Assembly: GCF_024495425.1 (NCBI RefSeq)
Contig: NZ_JANHJR010000001.1
Span: forward strand, 372,001-436,000
Reading direction: 5' to 3'
Length of the DNA: 64,000 nt
Source: Haloarchaeobius litoreus
Lineage (GTDB): Archaea > Halobacteriota > Halobacteria > Halobacteriales > Natrialbaceae
How positions within the stretch are numbered: position 1 is the first letter of the stretch; each line of letters begins with the position of its first letter. The position numbers and the translations under genes are program-made. Below the pieces are notes generated by a model that worked only from the letters and a program-made list of their open reading frames with translations, had not been told where the DNA came from and searched no databases. Positions 28,681 through 37,601 of this stretch are shown here, in pieces.

Positions 28681-30084
28681 TCATGGAACAACACGTTCGA
28701 CGGTGCTCGAAAGCAAACCCGTAATGGCCCCGCCAGCAAGGAGCACGAATCCGTACGCAAAAACCAGCTCTTTGCCCAGGCTGGAGTAGGTGTCGGCGAC
28801 ACTCCCCTCAAACAGAACAAAGTTGAAAAACCCGATATTGAAGAATAAGATAGTCACAAACCCTACCTTTCGCTGCGCACGACGAGCAGCGAACCATTGG
28901 CGGATGAGGCACAACGATACGCCCAGTATTAGCATGCCAACTATGACACCTAGCGCGCCAAAATTCCAGTAAAATTCGGCCGGGAGTATCATCTGTGCCC
29001 CCCCATTCTCCCAGGTCCGTCCAGCGAAGTAATACGCGGTTCGAGGCGACATCGTAATGAGCGGTTTTCCTTCCCAGAGTACCCGCGGAATAAACGAGTA
29101 GAACGTCAACAGAATGGTCTCTCCATGCTGGTAAGGAACCTCCTCGGGAACTCGATGGATCACCATCGTCAGGCTCTCAGTTCCAATCATCCGTGTGACG
29201 AAGTGCTCCAAAATGCCTGTGTTTAACTTTCCGTCCTGAACGTATCCAAAGAGGAGTTCGAGGGGGAACAGCACAAATAAGCCCGCGCCGAGTGCCGGAA
29301 TCGTCCGGAACGAGATGCCAGGGCCGGCGTAGTGATACACCAAGAGCAACGGGAAGAACTGCTGCAGAAGCGAGTACAGCGCAAAGTCGACGACGGTGAG
29401 CAGAACGAGGTTCCCGACGAGCGTCACCGCCAACAGGGGGCGCCACCACCCCGGTGACTGTCGCTGAAGACCCAAATAAAGGAGACACGGCGGCGCGTAG
29501 TAAATCCACGTCGTGAGCAAAAGGACGAACGCGTTTCTGGAGATATATCCGTACTCGATCGCCAGATAGGCAGCGGCACCGACTGCCCAGGCGAGGAGGA
29601 TAGCCTTTGAGGACCAGCCATTCCACGTAGGAATGACTGGACCGGGAAAAGAGACATCGGGGAATCGGTAGTAGCCGAGATAGAAACAGAGGACGCCGAG
29701 ATTCATCAGTCCGAGTGCGACCGTCATCGGTTCGAGAAGGATATCCACGTTTCGAACCACGGAAGGGTACGCTGGTTCCATTTTCAGGATTGTCAGTCCT
29801 GCAGCACTCACCGGCAGGTAGAGGAACATGACGCCACCGACGACGGCTGCCGGTTCGAGTGGGTCGCCGTCCTCGACGAAGCTACGGAGCAACGGGTAAA
29901 GACAGAGCAGCGCGAGCGAGAGGATGAAACTGATCGTGAGTGCGGAGGGAGAGTAGATCGAACCCTCCGGGAGTCCGTCGAGAGCGTAGAGGAGTGCATC
30001 GAGTGGGAGAAACAGGAGAACGACAGCCACGAGGAACTGCGTCGGGATATCGCGGTCCTCAAACGTACTGGCTATGGACTGCAT
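28681..30084 (-). CDS. Wzy-like polysaccharide polymerase (membrane protein)
   Basis: This 467-residue protein has about twelve transmembrane helices and a larger outer loop around residues 300-375 (HRVPEEVPYQHGETILLTFYSFIPRVLWEGKPLITMSP). That loop layout, with PRVLWEGKP and GAQMILPAEFYWNFGALGV, is typical of O-antigen/repeat-unit polymerases, which link glycan repeat units on the outer face. Sequence conservation in this family is low, so the call rests on topology, the loop and the position beside a flippase. It heads a minus-strand gene group, 57 bases after the next gene upstream. Confidence 0.7.
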   Translation of the reverse strand: MQSIASTFEDRDIPTQFLVAVVLLFLPLDALLYALDGLPEGSIYSPSALTISFILSLALLCLYPLLRSFVEDGDPLEPAAVVGGVMFLYLPVSAAGLTILKMEPAYPSVVRNVDILLEPMTVALGLMNLGVLCFYLGYYRFPDVSFPGPVIPTWNGWSSKAILLAWAVGAAAYLAIEYGYISRNAFVLLLTTWIYYAPPCLLYLGLQRQSPGWWRPLLAVTLVGNLVLLTVVDFALYSLLQQFFPLLLVYHYAGPGISFRTIPALGAGLFVLFPLELLFGYVQDGKLNTGILEHFVTRMIGTESLTMVIHRVPEEVPYQHGETILLTFYSFIPRVLWEGKPLITMSPRTAYYFAGRTWENGGAQMILPAEFYWNFGALGVIVGMLILGVSLCLIRQWFAARRAQRKVGFVTILFFNIGFFNFVLFEGSVADTYSSLGKELVFAYGFVLLAGGAITGLLSSTVERVVP

Positions 30085-30141
30085 CTGGACACCCCTTGGC
30101 GAACCTCCTGTTTCAACGTTTCGTGATACTCCGGCTACAGC

Positions 30142-31527
30142 TTAGAGGTAGCCGAAGTCCTCCAGTCGCTCCCGAACCTCGTCGTCGTACTCGATGCCGC
30201 CACCGCTCCCGAGTTCCGGATGCTCACTCAGCAGGGTCTCGACGTGCCGTTTCAGGTCGTCGGTCGTGTCCGACTTCCCGTCGACGGTGCTGAATCGTCC
30301 GCCCGTGTACTCCACCCGGGCATCGCCCCGGATGGCTGCGATGTCGTAGAGGGTGCGTCCGGCGTCGGTTCCCTCGGGATTGACCGGGGTGCCCTCGACG
30401 TCCTCGTCGTGGATGAACTCGGTGACCGAGGTCTGGTCGGACGAGACATCGAAGAGGTCGTAGCCGTCGAAACCACCGTCGTTGCCTGCCACGGCGCGCA
30501 TCGTCGTCTGGGGAAGCGCGAGGAGGTTGACCGTGTGCCCCACTCGTCGGGGGTCCTCGCCGGGTGCGAAGACGACGAGCGGCACGTGGACTCGTTCGTC
30601 GTCGAACTCCCGCTGGCGGCGGAACCAGATACCGTGGTCGGCGGTGACGACGACGAACGTGCCGTCGTCGAGCAGCTCCTCGACGAGCGGCGTGAGCTTC
30701 CGGTCGACGTCGTATATCGTCGCTTTGTAAAGGTCGTACATGTCGCTCGCATCGTAGTCGTCCTCGGCGTGGAATCGCTCGTAGACGTCCTGTCCACGGA
30801 CCCCAATCGGGAGTTCGGAGCGAGGTGTGTCGGGACAGAAGCGTTCCAGCGCCTCATCGCTCGCGTCGAGCGGCGGGTGGACGTCCATGTAGTTGGCGAC
30901 GACGAAGCTGTCGCCGTCAGCCCGGTCGCGGAACGACCGTACGCCCTCGTTGATGGTGTTGGCGTACTGGTACGTGGTCGTGTCACCTGCCGCGTGTTTC
31001 GGGATTTCGGCCGTCTCGCGGCGCTGCCAACGCTTGAAGCTGATGCCGTTGGCGAGCGAGCGAACCGGCTTGCCGCTCGACCGGAGGAATGCGAGCATCT
31101 GTCGCAAACTGGAATCGAAGTCGTGCTGCTTGGCGAACATCTCGGGGTCGCCAGCGTCCTCGAATACCTTGTACTGGCCACGCCTGAGGTCGTCCGTCTC
31201 GTCGAAGTCGCGGTCGAGCCCGTTGAAGATGAACGGGTTCGAGGAGATCATGAACGAACGGTGGTCGGAGAGCGCCCCCGCGATAGTCCGGAGGTCGCTA
31301 TCGAAGTAGGGGCGCGCCTCGTGCATCCCCGTCTCCGAGGGGAGCTTGCCCGTGAAGAATGCGGAATGAGAGGAGGGGCTCGACGGCCCGGGGACGTACG
31401 CTTCGTCGAACACGACGCCACGGGAGTCAGCGAGCTCGGCGAACCGCGGCATCGTGTCCGGGGCGTCCGACGCGAACGGCGTCGCCGAGTACGAGAGGGA
31501 GTCCACGATGAGCCATGCGACATCCAT
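30142..31527 (-). CDS. Sulfatase-superfamily protein A
   Basis: The protein has about 461 residues and starts at 31527 (MDVAWLIVDSLSYSATPF), where Asp9 would be the first metal ligand. The nucleophile block reads SPSSHSAFFTGKLPSETGM. Serine occupies the usual Cys/Ser place, but the Pro and Arg of the CxPxR formylglycine motif are absent. The second metal site is VVVTADHGIW. Such proteins hydrolyse or transfer sulfate or phosphate esters; here a surface-glycan modification is likely. No signal peptide is seen, so action is probably cytosolic. It ends LEDFGYL, a tail shared with the other two sulfatase-like proteins nearby. Confidence 0.8.
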   Translation of the reverse strand: MDVAWLIVDSLSYSATPFASDAPDTMPRFAELADSRGVVFDEAYVPGPSSPSSHSAFFTGKLPSETGMHEARPYFDSDLRTIAGALSDHRSFMISSNPFIFNGLDRDFDETDDLRRGQYKVFEDAGDPEMFAKQHDFDSSLRQMLAFLRSSGKPVRSLANGISFKRWQRRETAEIPKHAAGDTTTYQYANTINEGVRSFRDRADGDSFVVANYMDVHPPLDASDEALERFCPDTPRSELPIGVRGQDVYERFHAEDDYDASDMYDLYKATIYDVDRKLTPLVEELLDDGTFVVVTADHGIWFRRQREFDDERVHVPLVVFAPGEDPRRVGHTVNLLALPQTTMRAVAGNDGGFDGYDLFDVSSDQTSVTEFIHDEDVEGTPVNPEGTDAGRTLYDIAAIRGDARVEYTGGRFSTVDGKSDTTDDLKRHVETLLSEHPELGSGGGIEYDDEVRERLEDFGYL

Positions 31528-31567
31528 ATCCCGCAGTTCTTCGGGCGGAATAAGAGGTTTGTCGTTC

Positions 31568-32326
31568 TCAGGTGATGAGTCCCCGAACCCGGTCACCGAG
31601 GTCGGTGAGCTCCCAGCGAACGTGGGAGACGGGATTGTGTGCAGTGATTCGTGGCACGAGGTACTCATTGACAGAGTCCTCACAGAGTCGAGGAACCGTC
31701 GTGACCGCGGTGTCGTGCGTCTCCGCGACCACACGAGGAGTGCGCTCGTCGTAGCTCCCGTAGGGGTAGCTGAACCGGTCGACAGATACTCCGAGGAGAT
31801 TCTCAAGCGACTCCTGTGCGCCGCGAATCTCCTCTCGAAGCTCGGTCTCGTCGTCCACTTCCGCCAGATGCGGGTGCGTGTGTGTGTGATTTCCCACAGT
31901 AACGAGTGGCTCGCCAACCAGTTCGTGGAGCTGGTCGGCAGACATGATGGAACAGTCGTTGTACCCCTGATTCGTTCCGACGAAATCAGCGACCGCGTAG
32001 ACGGTTGCCGGGACTGAGAACTCCCGAAGGACAGGGAGTGCATGCTCGTGAACGTTCTCGAACGCATCGTCGAACGTGATGGCGACGCGCTTCTCGTCAG
32101 CCGTCGTCTCGACGAGCGTGTCTAGGTCCACAACCTCGTACCGGTCGGTAAGATACCGAAGGTCTGCTCGGAACCGCTCGACAGAGACGTTCCCGTAGGC
32201 CTCCGGTTCGCCCACAGCGTGGTACATCAGTACTGCATCACGGGTGTCCGAGAACAGCGAGGAGACGTGAAGGGCCGCGTCGAGTTTCGCGAGGGTGCGC
32301 CAGGCCCGAATCTTCAGCGCAATCAT
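31568..32326 (-). CDS. Polysaccharide deacetylase (NodB/CE4 family)
   Basis: This 252-residue protein carries the NodB-homology motifs AITFDDAFENV (catalytic Asp and metal Asp) and GNHTHTHPHL (metal histidines), plus FSYPYGSYDERT. It should remove acetyl groups from N-acetylated sugars in the glycan. No signal peptide is evident; the N-terminus (MIALKIRAWRTLAKLDAALHV) is only moderately hydrophobic. Its start overlaps the end of sulfatase B by four bases and sulfatase A follows 40 bases later, so the three form one operon. Confidence 0.88.
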   Translation of the reverse strand: MIALKIRAWRTLAKLDAALHVSSLFSDTRDAVLMYHAVGEPEAYGNVSVERFRADLRYLTDRYEVVDLDTLVETTADEKRVAITFDDAFENVHEHALPVLREFSVPATVYAVADFVGTNQGYNDCSIMSADQLHELVGEPLVTVGNHTHTHPHLAEVDDETELREEIRGAQESLENLLGVSVDRFSYPYGSYDERTPRVVAETHDTAVTTVPRLCEDSVNEYLVPRITAHNPVSHVRWELTDLGDRVRGLIT

Positions 32327-33519
32327 AGATAACCAAGGTCGCGTAGTTGTTCGCCAGCGTCCTCGCTCAGTTCGACTTCGGTCCGGGTGACGCTCCGTTC
32401 GTTCGCCGCCGCCAACCAGTCCAGCGCCTGGTCCCGGTCGAACCCCGGTATTCCATACCTCGTGGTCCCACGGAGGTAGGCACGGAACGCCGGGAGGGCG
32501 TGTCGCTGGAGGTACCCGCGTTTTGCGCTCTTGAGCAGTTTACCAGCGAGTATCGCTGTCCGGTCTCGCCGCGGCGAACGGGGGATAACCCAGCCACCAT
32601 CCCGGTCCCAGGCCCCTTCGTACCGCAATCGACCCGAGAGGCCCGGAACACGATCGGTGAAGAAGCTGCTATCGTAGAAGCTGAGGCCATGGTCGGCGGG
32701 CTCTTCGTGGACCAGCGACCGTCCGTCGAGTTCGACCGGCCACTCGTCGACGCCGAGAATATCCAGAAGGGTCGGGAGGAGGTCGACATGTCGAACGAGG
32801 TCCGGCGACGTGGCGTCGCCCGGCAAGTCCGGGTGCGAGAACACGACCGGGACGTGGACGAGTTCTGCCCGCATCGGCCCGTTGTGTCCGAGGCTACCAC
32901 CCTCACCGAGCAGCTCACCGTGGTCCGACGTGTACACGACGAGGGTGTTCTCTAGCAACCCACGGGATTCGAGCGTCTCCATCCGGGCTGCGAAGCGTTC
33001 GGCGTCGCTGGCGACGCGCTGCTCGTACGCCTCTCTGAACTGAGCTGCACTCAGGTCCGGATTCGCCCGGAAGTACTCCCACGCGGTGAGGTCGCTGTCT
33101 CCGTACGGAGCATGGCCACCGTTTCCGCGTTCGAGGAGCACGAACGGTGCCTTTACCGTGTCCAGTTCGCCGTGGGACTCACCAGGGTTGAGGCCGAACA
33201 CCGAGAACAATGAATCGTCCGCACCACCGGCGTCCAGCATCGAGCTGTCGTAACGAGTCTCGTGGTCCGGAACGTCGAACAGCGTCGGAACGTCGAGACG
33301 GTTCGTGAACGAGAACACGCCGTTCGTCGGCGGCGAGAGCCCCGAGACGAGAGCTGCGAACGAGGTCGGGCTGTGAATCGACGCGGCTACACCTTTGGCT
33401 GTCACGCCACGGTTGGCGACAGCTGAGGGGAGCGCGTCCCAGCGCACGGCATCGGCGACGTAGACGAAGACGTTGTCTACGTCGAGGGCTGAGAGGGACT
33501 CCGCCAAGTCAGTAGACAT
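32323..33519 (-). CDS. Sulfatase-superfamily protein B
   Basis: This protein of about 398 residues starts at 33519 (MSTDLAESLSALDVDNVFVYVADAVRWDAL), with the first metal Asp in ADAVRWD. The nucleophile region is HSPTSFAALVSGLSPPTNGV, with serine in the nucleophile position and no CxPxR. The second metal block is VVYTSDHGELLGEGGSLGHNGPM, a strong alkaline-phosphatase-superfamily signature. The end is LRDLGYL. It probably acts on a sulfated or phosphorylated surface glycan or its precursor. It leads an operon with the deacetylase and sulfatase A. Confidence 0.85.
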   Translation of the reverse strand: MSTDLAESLSALDVDNVFVYVADAVRWDALPSAVANRGVTAKGVAASIHSPTSFAALVSGLSPPTNGVFSFTNRLDVPTLFDVPDHETRYDSSMLDAGGADDSLFSVFGLNPGESHGELDTVKAPFVLLERGNGGHAPYGDSDLTAWEYFRANPDLSAAQFREAYEQRVASDAERFAARMETLESRGLLENTLVVYTSDHGELLGEGGSLGHNGPMRAELVHVPVVFSHPDLPGDATSPDLVRHVDLLPTLLDILGVDEWPVELDGRSLVHEEPADHGLSFYDSSFFTDRVPGLSGRLRYEGAWDRDGGWVIPRSPRRDRTAILAGKLLKSAKRGYLQRHALPAFRAYLRGTTRYGIPGFDRDQALDWLAAANERSVTRTEVELSEDAGEQLRDLGYL

Positions 33520-33579
33520 GCGTTGTCGACTGATTACCGGCAACGTGGATAATACTTGTCGAACCGATTTCGTGACAGT

Positions 33580-34722
33580 TCACTCCCCCATCAGAACGAA
33601 CCGGGCGTCGTCACGGTCGACCAGTTGCTCTGTCGGCAGGTTCACGATACGACGACAGACCGACTCGGCGACCGGACAGGACCCCATCTCGTAGTCCCAC
33701 CGCGCCAGACCGTCCTCTACCGGGTCGATGGGCGTCGAGAACCACGTCCCGAGCCTGACGCGACGCTCCTTCGCCCGCGAAATCGCGGCTTCCTTGTCCT
33801 CGACTTCGACCGGATACCGAAGGAACGAGTGAGTCGCGTACTCCGCACGCGGGGCCGGGTCAAGACCAAACTGGGCGACCCACTGGTCGTACGTCGAGGC
33901 GTGTGCTCGTCGCCGCGCGACTCGTTCGTCCAGTACCGCCAGCTCCGACACGAGCCGATCGGCCTGTGCTGGGCCCATCCGTTTCTCGAAGCCGGGAGGC
34001 TGACTCGGTGACGACAGTTCGGAGCTGGTAGAGGAACCCTCCATGAAACCGGTTCGCTGGGTGAGGAACCGATAGGCCTTCGCGAGAGGCCAGTACAGCG
34101 ATGGACGGAACAGCAGGTCGTATGCGAGGAGTTGTGCCCGCACGACGGTTCGCTCCCGAGCCGTCGGTGCAGGGGAGGACTGCCACACTTCACGGAGAGC
34201 GTCTGCAATCACGTCGTCCGTAGTGTATGCGATACCGCCGAGCCCTGTCGAGACTGGCTTCGACCACTGCGTCGAGAAGAAGGCGGCGTCGGCGACCGTC
34301 CCATTCGGCTGTCCACGATACGCACCGCCGAGGCCGTGGGCACAGTCCTCCACGAGCGCCACGTCGTCCGGGACCACCGCGTTGATGGCGTCGAGGTCCG
34401 GGGCGAGCCCGAACGAGTTCTGGACGAGGACGACCTCGGTGTTCGGCGTCAGCGCCTCCTCGACCGCCGCCGCCGTGATTGTGTACGTCTCCGGGTCGAT
34501 GTCCACGTAGACCGGTGTCGCCCCGCGATACATGATGGCGTTGGGAACAGCGACGCAGGTGAAGCCAGGGACGATGATCTCGTCGCCGTCACCGACATCA
34601 AGCGCCGCAAGCAGAGCATAGAGTGCGACCCGTCCCTTCCAGAAGAGGGCTGCCTGACCCCCGCCACCCAGATAGGACACCGTCGCACGTTCGGCGCGAG
34701 CCAGCGATGCGTCCGTCGTCAT
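33580..34722 (-). CDS. DegT/DnrJ/EryC1/StrS-family sugar aminotransferase (1)
   Basis: This 380-residue PLP enzyme starts at 34722 (MTTDASLARAERATVSYLGGG). PLP-site landmarks are EDCAHGLGGAYRG, FFSTQWSKPVSTGLGGIAY with the Schiff-base lysine in WSKP, and the DEIIVPGFTCVAVPNAI block. The family transfers an amino group to keto-sugar nucleotides. The N-terminal half fits well, but the middle (residues 190-270) is less conserved than usual. It is divergent from sulfatase C across 154 bases and could make the amino sugar that the formyltransferase modifies. Confidence 0.85.
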   Translation of the reverse strand: MTTDASLARAERATVSYLGGGGQAALFWKGRVALYALLAALDVGDGDEIIVPGFTCVAVPNAIMYRGATPVYVDIDPETYTITAAAVEEALTPNTEVVLVQNSFGLAPDLDAINAVVPDDVALVEDCAHGLGGAYRGQPNGTVADAAFFSTQWSKPVSTGLGGIAYTTDDVIADALREVWQSSPAPTARERTVVRAQLLAYDLLFRPSLYWPLAKAYRFLTQRTGFMEGSSTSSELSSPSQPPGFEKRMGPAQADRLVSELAVLDERVARRRAHASTYDQWVAQFGLDPAPRAEYATHSFLRYPVEVEDKEAAISRAKERRVRLGTWFSTPIDPVEDGLARWDYEMGSCPVAESVCRRIVNLPTEQLVDRDDARFVLMGE

Positions 34723-34876
34723 TGTCCGTCTCGACACCCCCCGACGGGCGATTCAGTCTGGAACCCCGGACCAGCGAGAGAACAGGATAGGTGCAGCTGC
34801 AATGCTGCCCGATAATCCCACAGCAGAGACCATAAAACCACAATATTGATACCCCGGAGTAGGTGAACTACTATCC

Positions 34877-36289
34877 ATGTCTGATAGACCCAGCGTCTTC
34901 ATTCTCTCTATCGACTCTCTGCGGCGGGACCGGTTCGAGGAAGCGATGGCGGACATCGCAGATTCCATCGACCCAGTCGTCTTCCCGAACACCGTCTCCT
35001 CGGCCTCACAGACCATCTCGGCGATGCCCGGACTTAGTGCTAGCCTCTATCACGACTCGTTCCCGACGTGGGGGTTCCCGGACGACGGCTCTCGGACGAA
35101 CATGGCCGAAGTCCTCCAGAACGAGGGGTACGAGACTGCCCTGTTCACCGATAACTACCTGTTCGGGGTGCAGTACAACCACGACCTGGGCTTCACGTCA
35201 GGTAACCTCGGCCGTCCAACGCTGAAGAAGCGTCTCGCGGTCAAGCTCAAGGAACGCGATGCGACGAAACCACTGTTCAAGCTGGGCGAGTGGACGTACT
35301 TCAACCTCTTCAAGCCGGTCCGTGACGCGATGCCGGGCGACGAGACGTTCTATCGCTCCGCCGAGGCCCTGAACGCCAACGCGATGAATTGGCTGGACAG
35401 TGAACAGCCGGAGACGTTCCTCTGCTGGGTCCACTACATGGACACCCATCATCCGTTCGAGCCACCACAGGAGTACATGGAGCAGTTCGAGTTCAACGAG
35501 GAGCGCTCGCGCTCGGAGCTCGGCGAGTTCACACGCAAGGCGTGCAAGTCGAACGGCAAGGGGCTCTCGGAGGCCGAACTCGAAGACGTCGACACCGCGT
35601 ACGACGCCTGCTGTGCGTATCTCCACGACGAGATGACCCGATTCATCGACGAACTTACCGAGAAGGGTCACTTCGACCCCGACGAGGACGTCCTCGTTCT
35701 TACGTCCGACCACGGGCAGTGCCTCAACCGCGAGAAGGACGTGCTCGGTCACACACCGCCGACGTTCTGGGAGGAGATCATGAACGTCCCACTGGCCATC
35801 AGCCGCCCGGACTGGGAGCCGAGAACGGTGGATGGACAGGTGAACCTCATCGACATGATGCCGACGGTGCTCGATGCTGTAGACGCACCCGTTCCAGAAG
35901 ACATCGACGGCGAGCCGAGTGCCGAGCCCGAGGAGATGCCGGTCAGTCACACGACCTTCGTCTCGCAGTGGCTCTCACCCGACGACGGCGAGATACAGAC
36001 CTACCGTGGTGTTCGGGCTGACGACGGGTGGAAGCTGTTCGGCCGACAGGTCGACGGGGCAGACGAGATTCTCCTGACGAAGTACAGCACCGAGGACCCA
36101 GAGGACGAGGAGCTAGTTCATCGGTCGATGGACACGACAGGCCCGAGAAGCGGCGAGGCAGCCGAACGGTGGGATGATCTACTCAAGGCGGTCGAGGCAC
36201 ACGGCCCGGCGCTCGAACTCGGCGACGATGCCGTCGAGACATCGACGGAAGTTCGGGAACACCTCAAGAGTCTCGGGTACGTCGAGTAG
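34877..36289 (+). CDS. Sulfatase-superfamily protein C
   Basis: This 470-residue protein starts MSDRPSVFILSIDSLRRDRFE, whose Asp13 is the likely metal ligand. The nucleophile region (SASQTISAMPGLSASLY) is atypical, with threonine or serine and no CxPxR. The second metal site is VLVLTSDHGQCLNREKDVLGHTPPTFWEEIMNVPLAI. The protein ends LKSLGYVE, matching the tails of proteins A and B. No signal peptide is seen. An A/T-rich promoter (TAAAACCACAATATTG) lies about 30 bases upstream, so it is probably transcribed alone. Confidence 0.82.
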   Translation: MSDRPSVFILSIDSLRRDRFEEAMADIADSIDPVVFPNTVSSASQTISAMPGLSASLYHDSFPTWGFPDDGSRTNMAEVLQNEGYETALFTDNYLFGVQYNHDLGFTSGNLGRPTLKKRLAVKLKERDATKPLFKLGEWTYFNLFKPVRDAMPGDETFYRSAEALNANAMNWLDSEQPETFLCWVHYMDTHHPFEPPQEYMEQFEFNEERSRSELGEFTRKACKSNGKGLSEAELEDVDTAYDACCAYLHDEMTRFIDELTEKGHFDPDEDVLVLTSDHGQCLNREKDVLGHTPPTFWEEIMNVPLAISRPDWEPRTVDGQVNLIDMMPTVLDAVDAPVPEDIDGEPSAEPEEMPVSHTTFVSQWLSPDDGEIQTYRGVRADDGWKLFGRQVDGADEILLTKYSTEDPEDEELVHRSMDTTGPRSGEAAERWDDLLKAVEAHGPALELGDDAVETSTEVREHLKSLGYVE

Positions 36290-36294
36290 CTGGC

Positions 36295-37545
36295 TCACCC
36301 GGAGACGAGGTTCAGCACAGACGCGTATCGGTCGATTGCCTCCTCCCTCTCGTAGCGTTCCTCGAAGACCGAGCGAGCGCGCTCGCCCATCGTCCGCATC
36401 TCGTCAGGGTTGTCGAGCCAGTATTCGATGGCTGAGACGATCTGGTCCGGGTGCTTCGGGTCGACCCGGATGCCACAGTCTGATTCGGCGACGATCCGCG
36501 CGATTTCGGTCTCCTCGTTCGCGATGGCCAGTATCGCCTGCCCGCTCGCGATGGCCGTGTAGAATTTCGACGACACGCACAGACCTTCGACGCCTTCCTG
36601 CATGGAGACGACCGCGATATCACCCGAAGTGAGCGACTCCGGAAGCCGCTCGACCGGCTGGTACGGAAGGAACGAAACCGAGTCGAGATTCTGTTCGTCG
36701 GCCATCCCCACCAAGGTCGCCTTCCGACCGCCCTCTCCGATGAACTGAAAACGAAGCTCGTCGTCACGTTTTTCCTCCAGCGTTGCGGCAGCTTCCACGA
36801 CACTCTCCAGGTCGTGGTGCATCCCGTGATTCCCCGAGTAGAGGACCGTCGTCGGTTCGACGAGGCCGTGTTCCTCGGAGAACTCGTTGTCCGCCTTCGC
36901 CTTCGGCTGGATGACGGAGCCGTCTTCCCAGTTGTGGACAACCGCCGTCTCACAGGGCCCGTACTTCCGCTCAAGCGTCTCCTCCATCGTCTCCCCGATG
37001 GTGACCGTCAGAGTAGCGTTCCGATAGGCACGTCTGTTCAACCAGTCCCAGACGCGATACACCACCCCGCCCTCGGAGAGGTAGTCGAGCTCGACGGCCA
37101 AATCCGGGTACAGGTCCAGAACGATTGGGACGTACTCGTAGCCGCGAACGCGCGAGAGTACCCATCCCAGAATCGGCAGGAACGGTGGCGCGGTCGGCAG
37201 CAGAAGTACGCCCGTCTCGTCCCGCCTGAACAGGAGATGCACGAACGCGGAGAAGAAGAAGACGGCATCGTTCACCATCCGTTTTGCCGTGCTCTCGTTC
37301 TTGTCGAATCGGGTCGAGAAGATGCGACGGATGCCGACGCCCTCGTACGTCTCCCGCGTTGGTTGCTTCTCTGTGCGGTCCTCGGAAGCGTATGCGGGCT
37401 GGCCCGTGACGACTGCGATGTCGAACCCACGTGCTTCGAGACCGACGGCAAGCTCTGAGAGTACACTCGCATTCGCAGATGTATCCGGGTGGAAGAACTG
37501 CGACACGAGCGTCAGTCTGGTGTCGGTTCCATCTCCTGTCGCCAT
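36295..37545 (-). CDS. GT4-family glycosyltransferase, WcaI-like
   Basis: This 416-residue GT-B enzyme starts LTLVSQFFHPDTSANASVLSELAVGLEARGFDIAVVT, a WcaI/WbuB-like opening. The donor-binding C-terminal half has VLYSGNHGMHHDLESVVEAA and EGVEGLCVSSKFYTAIASGQAILAI, the place of the EX7E-like acidic motif. It transfers a sugar from a nucleotide donor to a growing lipid-linked glycan on the cytosolic face. The stop lies five bases from that of convergent sulfatase C. A 56-base gap separates it from the next glycosyltransferase upstream. Confidence 0.88.
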   Translation of the reverse strand: MATGDGTDTRLTLVSQFFHPDTSANASVLSELAVGLEARGFDIAVVTGQPAYASEDRTEKQPTRETYEGVGIRRIFSTRFDKNESTAKRMVNDAVFFFSAFVHLLFRRDETGVLLLPTAPPFLPILGWVLSRVRGYEYVPIVLDLYPDLAVELDYLSEGGVVYRVWDWLNRRAYRNATLTVTIGETMEETLERKYGPCETAVVHNWEDGSVIQPKAKADNEFSEEHGLVEPTTVLYSGNHGMHHDLESVVEAAATLEEKRDDELRFQFIGEGGRKATLVGMADEQNLDSVSFLPYQPVERLPESLTSGDIAVVSMQEGVEGLCVSSKFYTAIASGQAILAIANEETEIARIVAESDCGIRVDPKHPDQIVSAIEYWLDNPDEMRTMGERARSVFEERYEREEAIDRYASVLNLVSG

Positions 37546-37601
37546 GTGCGTACTCCTTGTCGGATTCCTGTTCTAAGTCTTGCCTTTGAGCACGTGGTCA
37601 C

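Noticed and set aside
31528-32067. Long N-terminal extension of sulfatase A across the deacetylase gene
   Set aside because: The extension is serine/arginine-rich, overlaps the real deacetylase in another frame, and sulfatase homology begins at the internal ATG.
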